DNA of 64,000 nt, from contig NZ_CATKVU010000006.1 in the NCBI RefSeq assembly GCF_949820605.1, positions 1,472,501-1,536,500 on the forward strand, given 5' to 3'. Under the pieces are notes generated by a model, which did not search any database, was not told where the DNA came from, and was given only the letters and a program-made list of their open reading frames with translations. Every line of letters starts with the position of its first letter. The first letter of the stretch is position 1. This document shows, piece by piece, positions 46,835-54,444 of the stretch. This DNA is from Segatella copri. Its GTDB lineage: Bacteria; Bacteroidota; Bacteroidia; Bacteroidales; Bacteroidaceae. A program made the translations under genes and the position numbers.

Positions 46835-47247
46835 TATCTTCTTGATTGCAAATAATCCTGTAATATGATGGTAGCACTTATCTCGTCTACCAATCCTTTA
46901 TTTTCTTTTCTCACCTTCTTCTTTACACCCCCATCTATCATGGCTCTATGTGCCAGGACTGATGTAAATCTCTCGTCATAATATTCAATTGGAATTTCAG
47001 GATGAGCCTTTCGCCAACGGTTGTAGAAGTTTTCTACTCTTGCCAGGTTTTCACTTGGCTGCCCGTTAGGTTGCATCGGTTTTCCGATAACAATGCGCTC
47101 CACCGGTTCTTTCTGAATATAAGTTTCGATATAAGTGAAAAGTTCATGTGTAGAAACTGTGGCCAACCCATTGGCAATAATCTGCAATGGGTCGGTCACA
47201 GCCAGTCCGGTACGTTTTTTACCGTAATCTATAGATAAAATTCGCAT
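46834..47247 (-). CDS. ruvX: Holliday-junction-resolvase-like YqgF
   Basis: A 137-residue RNase H-fold protein, involved in 16S rRNA 5' end maturation by analogy to E. coli YqgF. Acidic motifs are visible: [34 protein letters not shown] and [15 protein letters not shown]. It is upstream of def in the same unit. Confidence 0.93.
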   Translation of the reverse strand: MRILSIDYGKKRTGLAVTDPLQIIANGLATVSTHELFTYIETYIQKEPVERIVIGKPMQPNGQPSENLARVENFYNRWRKAHPEIPIEYYDERFTSVLAHRAMIDGGVKKKVRKENKGLVDEISATIILQDYLQSRR

Positions 47248-47284
47248 TAATCTACGGATATCTTATCCTTAATATAATATCAGA

Positions 47285-47770
47285 TTACTTCTTAAGGAGT
47301 AACCAAGCATCAGGATACTTACCAGCGCGAAGCTGATTGCGGCTCTTGACAGCAGCAGCCTTATCAGCAAATGTAGAAGCTACCACGCGGTACATGTTAC
47401 GCTCTTTGTTCAGGGCAATCTGAGAATCGTAGCCAGCGCTCTTCAATGTACTAGCCAATCCCTCAGCGTTAGCCTTGAGAGAGAAAGAACCAACTACTAC
47501 GCTATAGCTTGACAAGCCAGAACCAGAGATGAGAGAAACATCCTCAGAACGAACAGTAGCATTATCAACCTCTGTCTGCTCATCAGAAGGAGCCTGAGTC
47601 TCGAGAGGAGCTACAACTGGTTCCTGAGCAACAGGAGCCTGAGCTGCCTGCTGTTCCTGCTGCTGAGCCTTCTCATATGCCTTCTTGTATGCACTTTCCT
47701 TAGATGTACCACAACTTGCGAGCGCCAAAACTGCGCACATTCCCATGCTTAATACTGTAATTTTCTTCAT
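47285..47770 (-). CDS. SPOR-domain lipoprotein
   Basis: A 161-residue envelope protein with lipobox LASC (Cys at residue 20). A Gln/Ala-rich linker (KKAYEKAQQQEQQAAQAPVA) is followed by a C-terminal SPOR domain of ~75 residues (YSVVVGSFSLKANAEGLAST through RAGKYPDAWLLLKK). SPOR domains bind denuded glycan strands at the septum, which suggests a cell-division or peptidoglycan role. Confidence 0.9.
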   Translation of the reverse strand: MKKITVLSMGMCAVLALASCGTSKESAYKKAYEKAQQQEQQAAQAPVAQEPVVAPLETQAPSDEQTEVDNATVRSEDVSLISGSGLSSYSVVVGSFSLKANAEGLASTLKSAGYDSQIALNKERNMYRVVASTFADKAAAVKSRNQLRAGKYPDAWLLLKK

Positions 47771-47946
47771 AATTCTTATTCGTTTTATTGTTTATTATTG
47801 TTGTTCATTCAATATAAATTTCGCGTTATGCGTTTTTTACTCTGCGAAAATACAAAAAAATGCCCGAAAAACGAAGAATATGCCGCCTAAAGTTTGTTAA
47901 ATAAGGCTATTAAAACATTTTTAATGAAAAATTAAGGCTAAAAGGC

Positions 47947-47976
47947 TTGTTTTTTAAAGAGAATTTAGTATATTTG
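47947..47976 (+). promoter_or_regulatory. Promoter of the YtxH trio
   Basis: TTG (47947-47949) and TATATTTG (47969-47976, followed by CA) are 19 bases apart and lie 57 bases before the gene at 48034. Confidence 0.55.
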
Positions 47977-48033
47977 CATTGTCAAATGAAAATGACAAGA
48001 AGATAATCGTTTAACGTTTAAAATTTATAGCAT

Positions 48034-48246
48034 ATGAAAACATTAGGTTACATTGGTGCTTTCCTCGGCGGTGCTATCGCCGGTACAGCACTCGGTTTGA
48101 TTTTCGCTCCTGAGAAGGGTGAGGATACACGTAGTAAGATTGCAGGTGCAGTAGACGATTTCTGCAAAAAGCACGACATCAAGTTGAGCCGTAAGGACGT
48201 TGATGATCTGGTTGACGACATCAAGGACGCAGCTCCTGAGGTTTAA
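48034..48246 (+). CDS. YtxH-domain protein
   Basis: A 70-residue protein with a Gly-rich membrane segment (YIGAFLGGAIAGTALGLIFA) followed by the APEKGEDTRSKI motif typical of YtxH proteins and a charged tail. It is often stress-induced. It forms a three-gene unit with a holin-X-like and a small soluble protein. Confidence 0.88.
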   Translation: MKTLGYIGAFLGGAIAGTALGLIFAPEKGEDTRSKIAGAVDDFCKKHDIKLSRKDVDDLVDDIKDAAPEV

Positions 48247-48258
48247 TCATCACCTATC

Positions 48259-48615
48259 ATGATGTTCTCGAACGATAAAAATGTAGAAACTATCGGGCAG
48301 CTCATTGAGGTGCTTAAACATTACATCGGGCTTCAGAGCGAATATCTGAAGCTCGATGTTGTGGATAAGGTGGTACGCCTGCTTACCGTCATTACCATGA
48401 CGGTGGTACTCCTGGGCTTACTTACGCTTACCCTCATTTACCTATCCTTTGGCGCTGCTTTTGCATTGGCAGACTTAATAGGTAGTCTGACTTTCGGATT
48501 CTGCATTGTTGCTGCAGTATACCTATTTATATTAATATTATTTGTAATTTTCCGCCATAAGTGGATCGAGAGACCATTGGTCAGATTTCTGGCAAGCCTC
48601 TTGATGGAAAAATAA
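48259..48615 (+). CDS. Phage holin superfamily (holin-X-like) membrane protein
   Basis: A 118-residue protein with two strong membrane helices (VITMTVVLLGLLTLTLIYLS and FCIVAAVYLFILILFVIF) and an N-terminal amphipathic region. This is the usual Bacteroidetes neighbour of YtxH and is not a phage gene in this context. Role unknown, probably envelope stress. It starts 12 bases after ytxH. Confidence 0.8.
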   Translation: MMFSNDKNVETIGQLIEVLKHYIGLQSEYLKLDVVDKVVRLLTVITMTVVLLGLLTLTLIYLSFGAAFALADLIGSLTFGFCIVAAVYLFILILFVIFRHKWIERPLVRFLASLLMEK

Positions 48616-48630
48616 CCTCCTTTTCGCAAC

Positions 48631-48894
48631 ATGACAAATCATTCAGAAATCACAGAATATAATTCCTTAAACGATATCCGACTCAAAAAAGAGACGATAC
48701 GCAAGGAAATTGATGCCGATGATGCCAAGATTCAGACTTTATGGAACTCGCTTTTCACAAAACCTGAAATCCTGTCACGCAATGCGAGTCCTAGCAAGCG
48801 ACTGCAGAGTTTGCTGCAGGTGGGAGCAGGAGCATTCGACGGTGCACTGTTGGCTTGGAAACTTTACCGGAGATTCAAACCTCGGAAGAGATGA
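48631..48894 (+). CDS. Hypothetical third gene of the YtxH trio
   Basis: An 87-residue protein, coiled-coil-like at the N-terminus (LNDIRLKKETIRKEIDADDA) with a Gly/Ala segment (QVGAGAFDGALLAWKLYRRF) at the end. It follows the holin-like gene by 15 bases, and its family normally accompanies YtxH in Bacteroidales. Function unknown. Confidence 0.75.
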   Translation: MTNHSEITEYNSLNDIRLKKETIRKEIDADDAKIQTLWNSLFTKPEILSRNASPSKRLQSLLQVGAGAFDGALLAWKLYRRFKPRKR

Positions 48895-48970
48895 ACCATA
48901 TACCGTTTTGGAGAAAGGAAAGATGCCTTGGAAAAAGGTATTTTTTAGTCATCCCAAAGGGGATAAAAAC

Positions 48971-48994
48971 AAAAAAGGGTCGCCGCTGCGACCC
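48971..48994 (-). terminator. Hairpin downstream of the MBL hydrolase gene
   Basis: Perfect GGGTCGC/GCGACCC stem (48977-48983 with 48988-48994) with a CGCT loop. On the minus strand it is followed by six T. The gap 48895-49150 also contains a doubtful 25-codon frame at 49025-49102. Confidence 0.6.
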
Positions 48995-49150
48995 CAATAC
49001 CTTGTTAACCTTAAATCTAATACTATGAAAAACACACATGCAAATATAGAAATAATCTATGATACTCGCAAATTTTTCTTAGCAAAAGATCTATTATTTT
49101 AATTTAATTAACTTTTATCAACCTGTTTTTAAGCCTTTTTTAGTAAAAGC

Positions 49151-49930
49151 TCATCTATTTTCTACATATATCTCCATTCCATCGAAGCCAAATTCAAAGC
49201 CTTCGGGCAGCCTTTTATTCGCCTCATCGTGAAAACCTATCTGATGAGTCACATGGATAAAATAAGTATGTTTTGCTCCTATCCTGCGCGACACCTCAAT
49301 AGCATCAGATACAAGCTGATGGCTGTGATGTGTTTTCTCAAATCTGAGTGCGTTAATTACGAGTGTTTCCACACCATCCAAATAAGCATATTCTTCATCA
49401 CCCATAGATTTCATATCAGTAATATAGGCAAACCTACCAAACCGATAGCCGAGAATAGGCATCTTATCGTGCATCACACGGATAGGAACAAACTCAATGT
49501 CTCCTATCTCATAAAGCTCATGCGGATGAATGGTATGCAATTTGAGTTTAGGAGCTCCCGGATAGAGTTTTTCTGCATTCCTCGGAAAGCAGTAAGGCAT
49601 CGTATGAGGCAGCCCCGCAGTAACGATTTCATCGCCATAGATATTGATATCACCAAAGATACAGAAAGGGCGCAAATCATCAATACCACCAACATGGTCG
49701 TAATGGATATGCGTAACCAGGACGCCATCTATCTTTCTGAAAGGCACACGCAACAACTGCTGTCGGATATCAGGTCCGGCATCTATCAGAATACGGGTAT
49801 TCTCCGTTTCTATCATTGCCGCACTACGCAATCTTTTATCATGCGGATCCGTACTTCGGCACACTTCACAGTTACACCCCAGCGAAGGAACCCCGCCCGA
49901 TGTGCCTGTACCTAATAAAGTTACCTTCAT
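49151..49930 (-). CDS. MBL-fold metallo-hydrolase (PhnP/lipoyl-octanoyl-like group)
   Basis: A 259-residue zinc hydrolase. The opening is MKVTLLGTGTSGGVPSLGCN, the metal motif is VLVTHIHYDHVGGIDDLRPF, a further Asp lies in AYITDMKSMGDE, and His residues lie in HSHQLVSDAIEV and TYFIHVTHQIGFHD. It also has a CNCEVC zinc-binding cysteine pair near residue 20. This resembles PhnP-type cyclic phosphodiesterases; the substrate here is uncertain. Confidence 0.85.
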   Translation of the reverse strand: MKVTLLGTGTSGGVPSLGCNCEVCRSTDPHDKRLRSAAMIETENTRILIDAGPDIRQQLLRVPFRKIDGVLVTHIHYDHVGGIDDLRPFCIFGDINIYGDEIVTAGLPHTMPYCFPRNAEKLYPGAPKLKLHTIHPHELYEIGDIEFVPIRVMHDKMPILGYRFGRFAYITDMKSMGDEEYAYLDGVETLVINALRFEKTHHSHQLVSDAIEVSRRIGAKHTYFIHVTHQIGFHDEANKRLPEGFEFGFDGMEIYVENR

Positions 49931-49967
49931 TAATTATCAAATATTTTTCTGAAAACAAACGAATTCT

Positions 49968-51023
49968 TCACTTAACATTCACCTCCGGATGAATCTCTAT
50001 ACCAAACTTCTGCTTCACATCCTCCTGGATGGTCTCACAGAGTTTTACGATTTCCTCGCCCGTAGCGCCGCCACGATTCACTAGCACCAGTGCCTGCTTA
50101 TCATGCACACCGGCCCGTCCCAGACTCTTTCCCTTCCAGCCACACTGATCAATCATCCAGCCAGCCGGAATCTTTTCATGAGATTCATCGATTGTATAAT
50201 GAGGCATACCCGGATAAAGAGCAGCCAGTTCTTCGTACTTAGCCTTCTCTACAATAGGATTCATAAAGAAACTGCCTGCATTACCCAACACCTTAGGATC
50301 AGGCAATTTTGCCTCTCTAATTTCTATGATGACATCACGAAGCTGCTGGGCTGTAGGCTCAGCAATACGCTTAGCCTCGAGCGCAGAACGGATATTACCA
50401 TAATCCAGATCCGGACAGAAGGTCTTCTGCAAACGGTAAATCACATGCGTCACCAGATACTTATCCTTCCACTCATGCTTAAATTTACTCTGACGGTAAC
50501 TATACTCGCAGTCAGCATTATCAAACACCACTACTCTGCCCGTAGCTATCTCAACCGCTTCCACCTTATATATAATATCCTTAGCTTCCACACCATAGGC
50601 ACCGATATTCTGAATCGCACTGGCACCTACTTCACCCGGAATAATACTCAGATTCTCCGCTCCATGATAGCCATGCTCTACGGCATAAGCTACCACATCA
50701 TCAAACACCTCGCCACTACCACAGGAAAGGAACACCCAATCCGGATTGCACAAAGCATCATCCCCCTCTGCAGCTGTCAAAGTCTTGTTGTCAAGAACCT
50801 CAATACCCATAATAGCCGAATGGAGTACTGTACCTGCATAATCACCGGTCAGCAAGAGATTGCTACCACCGCCCAAAATGAGCAGTGGCTGATCTGCCTC
50901 TGTCAGCAAGCCCACTATCTGTCGGGCTTCCTCAACCGATTCATACTCCAGAAATCTGCTGCATTTGGCATCGATGCCAAACGTATTGTGAGCCAAAAGG
51001 CTGTAGTTACGAATATCCTTCAT
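49968..51023 (-). CDS. murB: UDP-N-acetylenolpyruvoylglucosamine reductase
   Basis: A 351-residue flavoenzyme making UDP-MurNAc for peptidoglycan. FAD-binding signatures are LLILGGGSNLLLTG (about residue 50), GAENLSIIPGEVGASAIQNI (with GAYG following) and the catalytic-site region LGNAGSFFMNPIV. The C-terminal domain carries AGWMIDQCGWKGKSLGRAGV. It is followed by the MBL hydrolase gene. Confidence 0.96.
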   Translation of the reverse strand: MKDIRNYSLLAHNTFGIDAKCSRFLEYESVEEARQIVGLLTEADQPLLILGGGSNLLLTGDYAGTVLHSAIMGIEVLDNKTLTAAEGDDALCNPDWVFLSCGSGEVFDDVVAYAVEHGYHGAENLSIIPGEVGASAIQNIGAYGVEAKDIIYKVEAVEIATGRVVVFDNADCEYSYRQSKFKHEWKDKYLVTHVIYRLQKTFCPDLDYGNIRSALEAKRIAEPTAQQLRDVIIEIREAKLPDPKVLGNAGSFFMNPIVEKAKYEELAALYPGMPHYTIDESHEKIPAGWMIDQCGWKGKSLGRAGVHDKQALVLVNRGGATGEEIVKLCETIQEDVKQKFGIEIHPEVNVK

Positions 51024-51056
51024 ATCTGGTTAAAACTATTACTACTAACTAAAAAG

Positions 51057-51914
51057 CTACATATTCAGTTTGATCAGTTCCCATTTTCCTCCAATCTTTT
51101 TGAAAGTAAGAGAGGTTTCCATACCATTGGCAATACCACGGATCACGAAGATTTTCTGGTTGCTCTCGGTATATTTCTGACCATAGATTATATTGTAAAT
51201 CATGCCGTGAGGCAGTACTGGCGCAAAGGCAGGCCATGTTTCCGGTTCTATATCGCCTGTCATCGTACTGAAATCATCATCAGGATCAGGACCGGTAAAC
51301 TTCACCGGATTATGGATGTGGCGAGCCTGGAAAGCGGTATCAGTTGCAAAATGGCCGTAAAACTTCAGGAAACTGGCATTATTATTCTGATACATAGGCT
51401 TGTAGCAGATGCTAGTCATCATCCACTGGCCATTGATGCGATTAAACACGAACTGCTGAACTGTCTTTTTACTATAGAACACCTTTTCTATTACTACATG
51501 ATCGATAGTAGTATCCTTCATCAGTTTCATCTGTTTCTGATTATCAAAGATCAGCGTGTAATAATCCTGGCGCATGAAGAAATGCTCCATCTTCCAATGA
51601 TTTTTTTCTATCTTCTTGGTCAGTTTCTTACCGTGATATACCGGCAGCGGGAAGACAATACGACTTTTCTGCAACTTTCTGTTAGCTGCAAAATTAAACA
51701 CGAAATCATCAAAAAGCTCGTCAGCCGCCTTTGGCATCGGAGTCTCCTCTATCAGCTGTTCTGTAGAGTCCATCGCTTGGGTGTCGGCAATCACCGTATC
51801 AGATGAAGCCGAATCAATGGCAGGCGCAGGCTTCTTGTCTGTGCATCCCACAGACGTGAAACAAACGATGGTAAGCACCGCCATTAACACCGTTAATAAA
51901 CAGAGTTTTTTCAT
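51057..51914 (-). CDS. DUF4348 lipoprotein
   Basis: A 285-residue protein. It has a lipoprotein-type signal ending SVGCTDKKP (Cys near residue 24), a Pro/Asp/Ser-rich linker, and the DUF4348 domain (DDFVFNFAANRKLQKSRIVF through TSLTFKKIGGKWELIKLN). The fold likely resembles NTF2/cystatin-type domains. The start at 51914 was chosen because it opens the signal peptide. A -7 box (TACTTTTG, 51945-51952 minus) supports it. Role unknown. Confidence 0.85.
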   Translation of the reverse strand: MKKLCLLTVLMAVLTIVCFTSVGCTDKKPAPAIDSASSDTVIADTQAMDSTEQLIEETPMPKAADELFDDFVFNFAANRKLQKSRIVFPLPVYHGKKLTKKIEKNHWKMEHFFMRQDYYTLIFDNQKQMKLMKDTTIDHVVIEKVFYSKKTVQQFVFNRINGQWMMTSICYKPMYQNNNASFLKFYGHFATDTAFQARHIHNPVKFTGPDPDDDFSTMTGDIEPETWPAFAPVLPHGMIYNIIYGQKYTESNQKIFVIRGIANGMETSLTFKKIGGKWELIKLNM

Positions 51915-51944
51915 AAACCTATTAAATTTCTCAAATTTTCCATG

Positions 51945-52002
51945 CAAAAGTACAACTTTCTTTTGAATTATTTCATCTTTTAAGCAAAAAATGTTATCTT
52001 TG
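51945..52002. promoter_or_regulatory. Divergent promoters of the DUF4348 gene and pheS
   Basis: Minus-strand TACTTTTG (51945-51952) and plus-strand TATCTTTG followed by CAG (51995-52002) drive the two divergent genes from a ~110-base gap. Confidence 0.6.
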
Positions 52003-52028
52003 CAGTCAAAAAAGATAAAAATATAGAT

Positions 52029-53069
52029 ATGTTATTAGAAAAAATAGACGAACTCTTGAAAGAAGTGAGCACTTTGACTGCCCAAAACGCAGAAGAAGTA
52101 GAGCAGCTTCGAATCAAGTATCTGAGCAAAAAGGGCGAGATTAACGCCCTTATGGCCGACTTCCGCACAGTGCCAGCCGACCAGAAGAAAGAGGTTGGTG
52201 TAAAAATCAACGAACTGAAGAACGCAGCCCTTGAGAAGATCAACGGACTGAAGGAGCAGATGGAAGAAGCTGAGGCATCAAGCGATGATATCGACTTGAC
52301 CCGTACCGCCTACCCTGTAGCACTCGGTACCCGCCATCCACTCACCGTGGTGAAGAATCAGATTATCGACATTTTCGCTCGCATGGGCTTTACTCTTTTC
52401 CAGGGTCCTGAGGTAGATGACGACAAGCACGTATTTACGATGCTCAACTTTGCTGCCGACCACCCAGCCCGCGATATGCAGGACACCTTTTTTATAGAGA
52501 AGACCAACAGCGACGACGTTACCAAAAATGTGCTTCTCCGCAGCCATACATCTAACGACGAGGCTCACTATATGGAAACCCATGAGCCACCTATCCGTGT
52601 GCTCTGCCCAGGCCGCGTTTACCGTAACGAGGCTATCAGCGCCCGCGCTCACTGTTTCTTCCATCAGGTAGAAGGTCTCTATGTAGATAAGAACGTAAGT
52701 TTCACCGACCTCAAGCAGGTGCTCCTTACCTTTGCCCGTGAGATGTTTGGTGCAGATACCAAGATTCGTCTCCGTCCTAGCTACTTCCCATTTACAGAAC
52801 CTAGTGCCGAGATGGATATCTCCTGCAACATCTGTGGCGGTAAGGGTTGCAACTTCTGCAAGCATACCGGATGGGTTGAGATTTTAGGTTGCGGTATGGT
52901 TGACCCTCATGATCTTGAGGCTTGCGGTATCGACAGCAATGTCTATACGGGTTATGCCTTCGGTATGGGTGTTGAGCGTATCACCAACTTGAAATATCGC
53001 GTGAGCGACCTTCGTCTCTTCTCTGAGAACGATACTCGTTTCTTGCGCGAGTTTGAGTCTGCGAAGTAA
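52029..53069 (+). CDS. pheS: Phenylalanyl-tRNA synthetase alpha subunit
   Basis: A 346-residue class II catalytic subunit. It has an N-terminal coiled coil (LLKEVSTLTAQNAEEVEQLR), HPLTVVKNQIIDIFARMGF, motif 2 region VLCPGRVYRNEAISARAHCF, and the motif 3 region FGMGVERITNLKYRVSDLRL. A CNICGGKGCNFCKHTG insertion with four cysteines is present, as in several Bacteroidetes enzymes. The beta subunit (pheT) is not adjacent. Confidence 0.96.
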   Translation: MLLEKIDELLKEVSTLTAQNAEEVEQLRIKYLSKKGEINALMADFRTVPADQKKEVGVKINELKNAALEKINGLKEQMEEAEASSDDIDLTRTAYPVALGTRHPLTVVKNQIIDIFARMGFTLFQGPEVDDDKHVFTMLNFAADHPARDMQDTFFIEKTNSDDVTKNVLLRSHTSNDEAHYMETHEPPIRVLCPGRVYRNEAISARAHCFFHQVEGLYVDKNVSFTDLKQVLLTFAREMFGADTKIRLRPSYFPFTEPSAEMDISCNICGGKGCNFCKHTGWVEILGCGMVDPHDLEACGIDSNVYTGYAFGMGVERITNLKYRVSDLRLFSENDTRFLREFESAK

Positions 53070-53101
53070 AAGATTCTCAACATATAAATTAATTTATGAC
53101 T

Positions 53102-53653
53102 ATGAAGAAAAATTTAACTAAACCTGTCATCGCAGTCCTGTTGGGCGCCTTGACATTCAGTTCTTGCATCGGCTCATTTGGTCTGACAAATTCCGTACTT
53201 GACTGGAACAAGAGAGCAACAGACAACAAGTTTGTAAACGAGATTATCTTCGTGCTTATCTCTCCAGCTTACGCAGTATGTTCATTTGCAGACCTTCTCG
53301 TTATCAACTCTATCGAGTTCTGGACAGGCGACAAGGTGATTGGCCAGGTAGGAACTACTAAGGACGTAATGGGTAAGGATGGTCGCATGTATGCCATCAA
53401 GACATTGAAGAATGGCTACGAGATTACTGACCCAGATGGTGAGAAATCATATTTTGTGTTCGACAAGAAGCACAAGAGTTGGTCATACAGCAAGGATGGC
53501 GATATCCGTGAGCTTTTCAGCTTCAACGAGGATGGCAGCATCCAGGCTTGCTTGCCAAGTGGCGAGAAGATCAACGTCCCAGCAGATGCCAATGGTTTAT
53601 ACCAGGTTCGCATGGCTATGAATGATGGTTTGTTCTATGCATTCAACAAGTAA
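53102..53653 (+). CDS. DUF3332 family exported protein
   Basis: A protein of about 183 residues. It has a lipoprotein-like signal (VIAVLLGALTFSSCIGSFG), a conserved hydrophobic block (EIIFVLISPAYAVCSFADLL) and a beta-rich C-terminal half (YEITDPDGEKSYFVFDKKHK). The DUF3332 family is annotated as Bacteroidales envelope proteins of unknown role. The ATG at 53102 is preferred to 53096. Confidence 0.85.
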   Translation: MKKNLTKPVIAVLLGALTFSSCIGSFGLTNSVLDWNKRATDNKFVNEIIFVLISPAYAVCSFADLLVINSIEFWTGDKVIGQVGTTKDVMGKDGRMYAIKTLKNGYEITDPDGEKSYFVFDKKHKSWSYSKDGDIRELFSFNEDGSIQACLPSGEKINVPADANGLYQVRMAMNDGLFYAFNK

Positions 53654-53670
53654 ATAATCATAACAATTCC

Positions 53671-53704
53671 AGCCCGATAAAAGTCTCTTTTTATCGGGCT
53701 TTTT
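53671..53704 (+). terminator. Terminator after the DUF3332 gene
   Basis: Stem AGCCCGATAAA/TTTATCGGGCT with T-run (53671-53704). Confidence 0.8.
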
Positions 53705-53769
53705 CATGATCCTCTTTCTCTTTTCCTAAGCAAGTTCATAGTTCTCCGTTTCCAACCAAACTCTCCTTA

Positions 53770-54030
53770 AAATGTCCAAATGCAAAAAAGTGTTTAATAC
53801 AAAACAAGAAAGTGCCTTCACCACCCTTCACCCGTAACTCTCTGACCATCAAAAGAATCGCCAAAAAGGTGAAGGGTGAAGGTTTGAAAACTCTTTTTTA
53901 TATATACGCGTGAAGGGTAAGGGTAAAAACCGAAAAAAAGACCCTAGGGTCAAAAATCGGAAAAACCCTAAAATAAAGAATATAATATAAAGATTAAAAA
54001 TACACCCTTCACCTTCACCTCCCAAAAATC
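53770..54030. repeat. TTCACCC-rich intergenic element
   Basis: Clusters of CACCCTTCACC/GGTGAAGGGTGAAGG in both orientations lie around a central palindrome GACCCTAGGGTC (53940-53951) and TTTTTTATATATACGCG. A related motif set occurs at about 7549-7672. No gene is supported between 53705 and 54444. Confidence 0.5.
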
Positions 54031-54110
54031 ACATCCAAAATTCTGTTCTGCATGCAACAGAAAATCATCTGCAGCAATCTGTGCCGGGATATATAATCAG
54101 GAGAAAAATC

Positions 54111-54194
54111 TCTTTCGGAGATATCATTTTATCTTTCGGAAATATCATTTTATCCTTCGGAGATAATTTTCTATTCTTCGGAAATATTTCTTCG
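54111..54194 (+). repeat. Four 21-bp tandem repeats
   Basis: Units of tctttcgga(g/a)atatcatttta at 54111, 54132, 54153 and 54174, the last one degenerate. They are noncoding as far as can be seen and lie 100 bases before the TonB-receptor promoter. Confidence 0.7.
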
Positions 54195-54293
54195 AATTGC
54201 AAGATAAGGCATAAAAATATAATTTTCGCCTACTTTATTTCCCGAATCCACACAATTGTCACAAATCGCATAGTTATGAAACAGAAAAGAATG

Positions 54294-54444
54294 TATCTTT
54301 GCAGCATCAATCATAAAGGTTGATGTAGTTATGGTCTCGTCATGACTGCCAAATCGGGCTGACGCAAATGCATTACAACCAGTGACATTCATCAAAACTT
54401 GCAACCATCTACAATATTTTTCAGTTTTTCTCGTTAATAAAAGT
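54294..54444 (+). promoter_or_regulatory. Promoter and structured leader of the TonB-receptor gene
   Basis: -7 box TATCTTTG followed by CAGC (54294-54301) precedes a ~140-base leader. Potential stems include AGTTATG/CATGACT (about 54327-54347) and GGTTG/CAACC. I could not match it to a known riboswitch. Confidence 0.4.

Noticed and set aside
54081..54323. An 80-codon frame over the 21-bp repeats (SFGDIILSFGN...)
   Set aside because: The period is a multiple of three, so openness is automatic; the frame runs through the TonB-receptor promoter.
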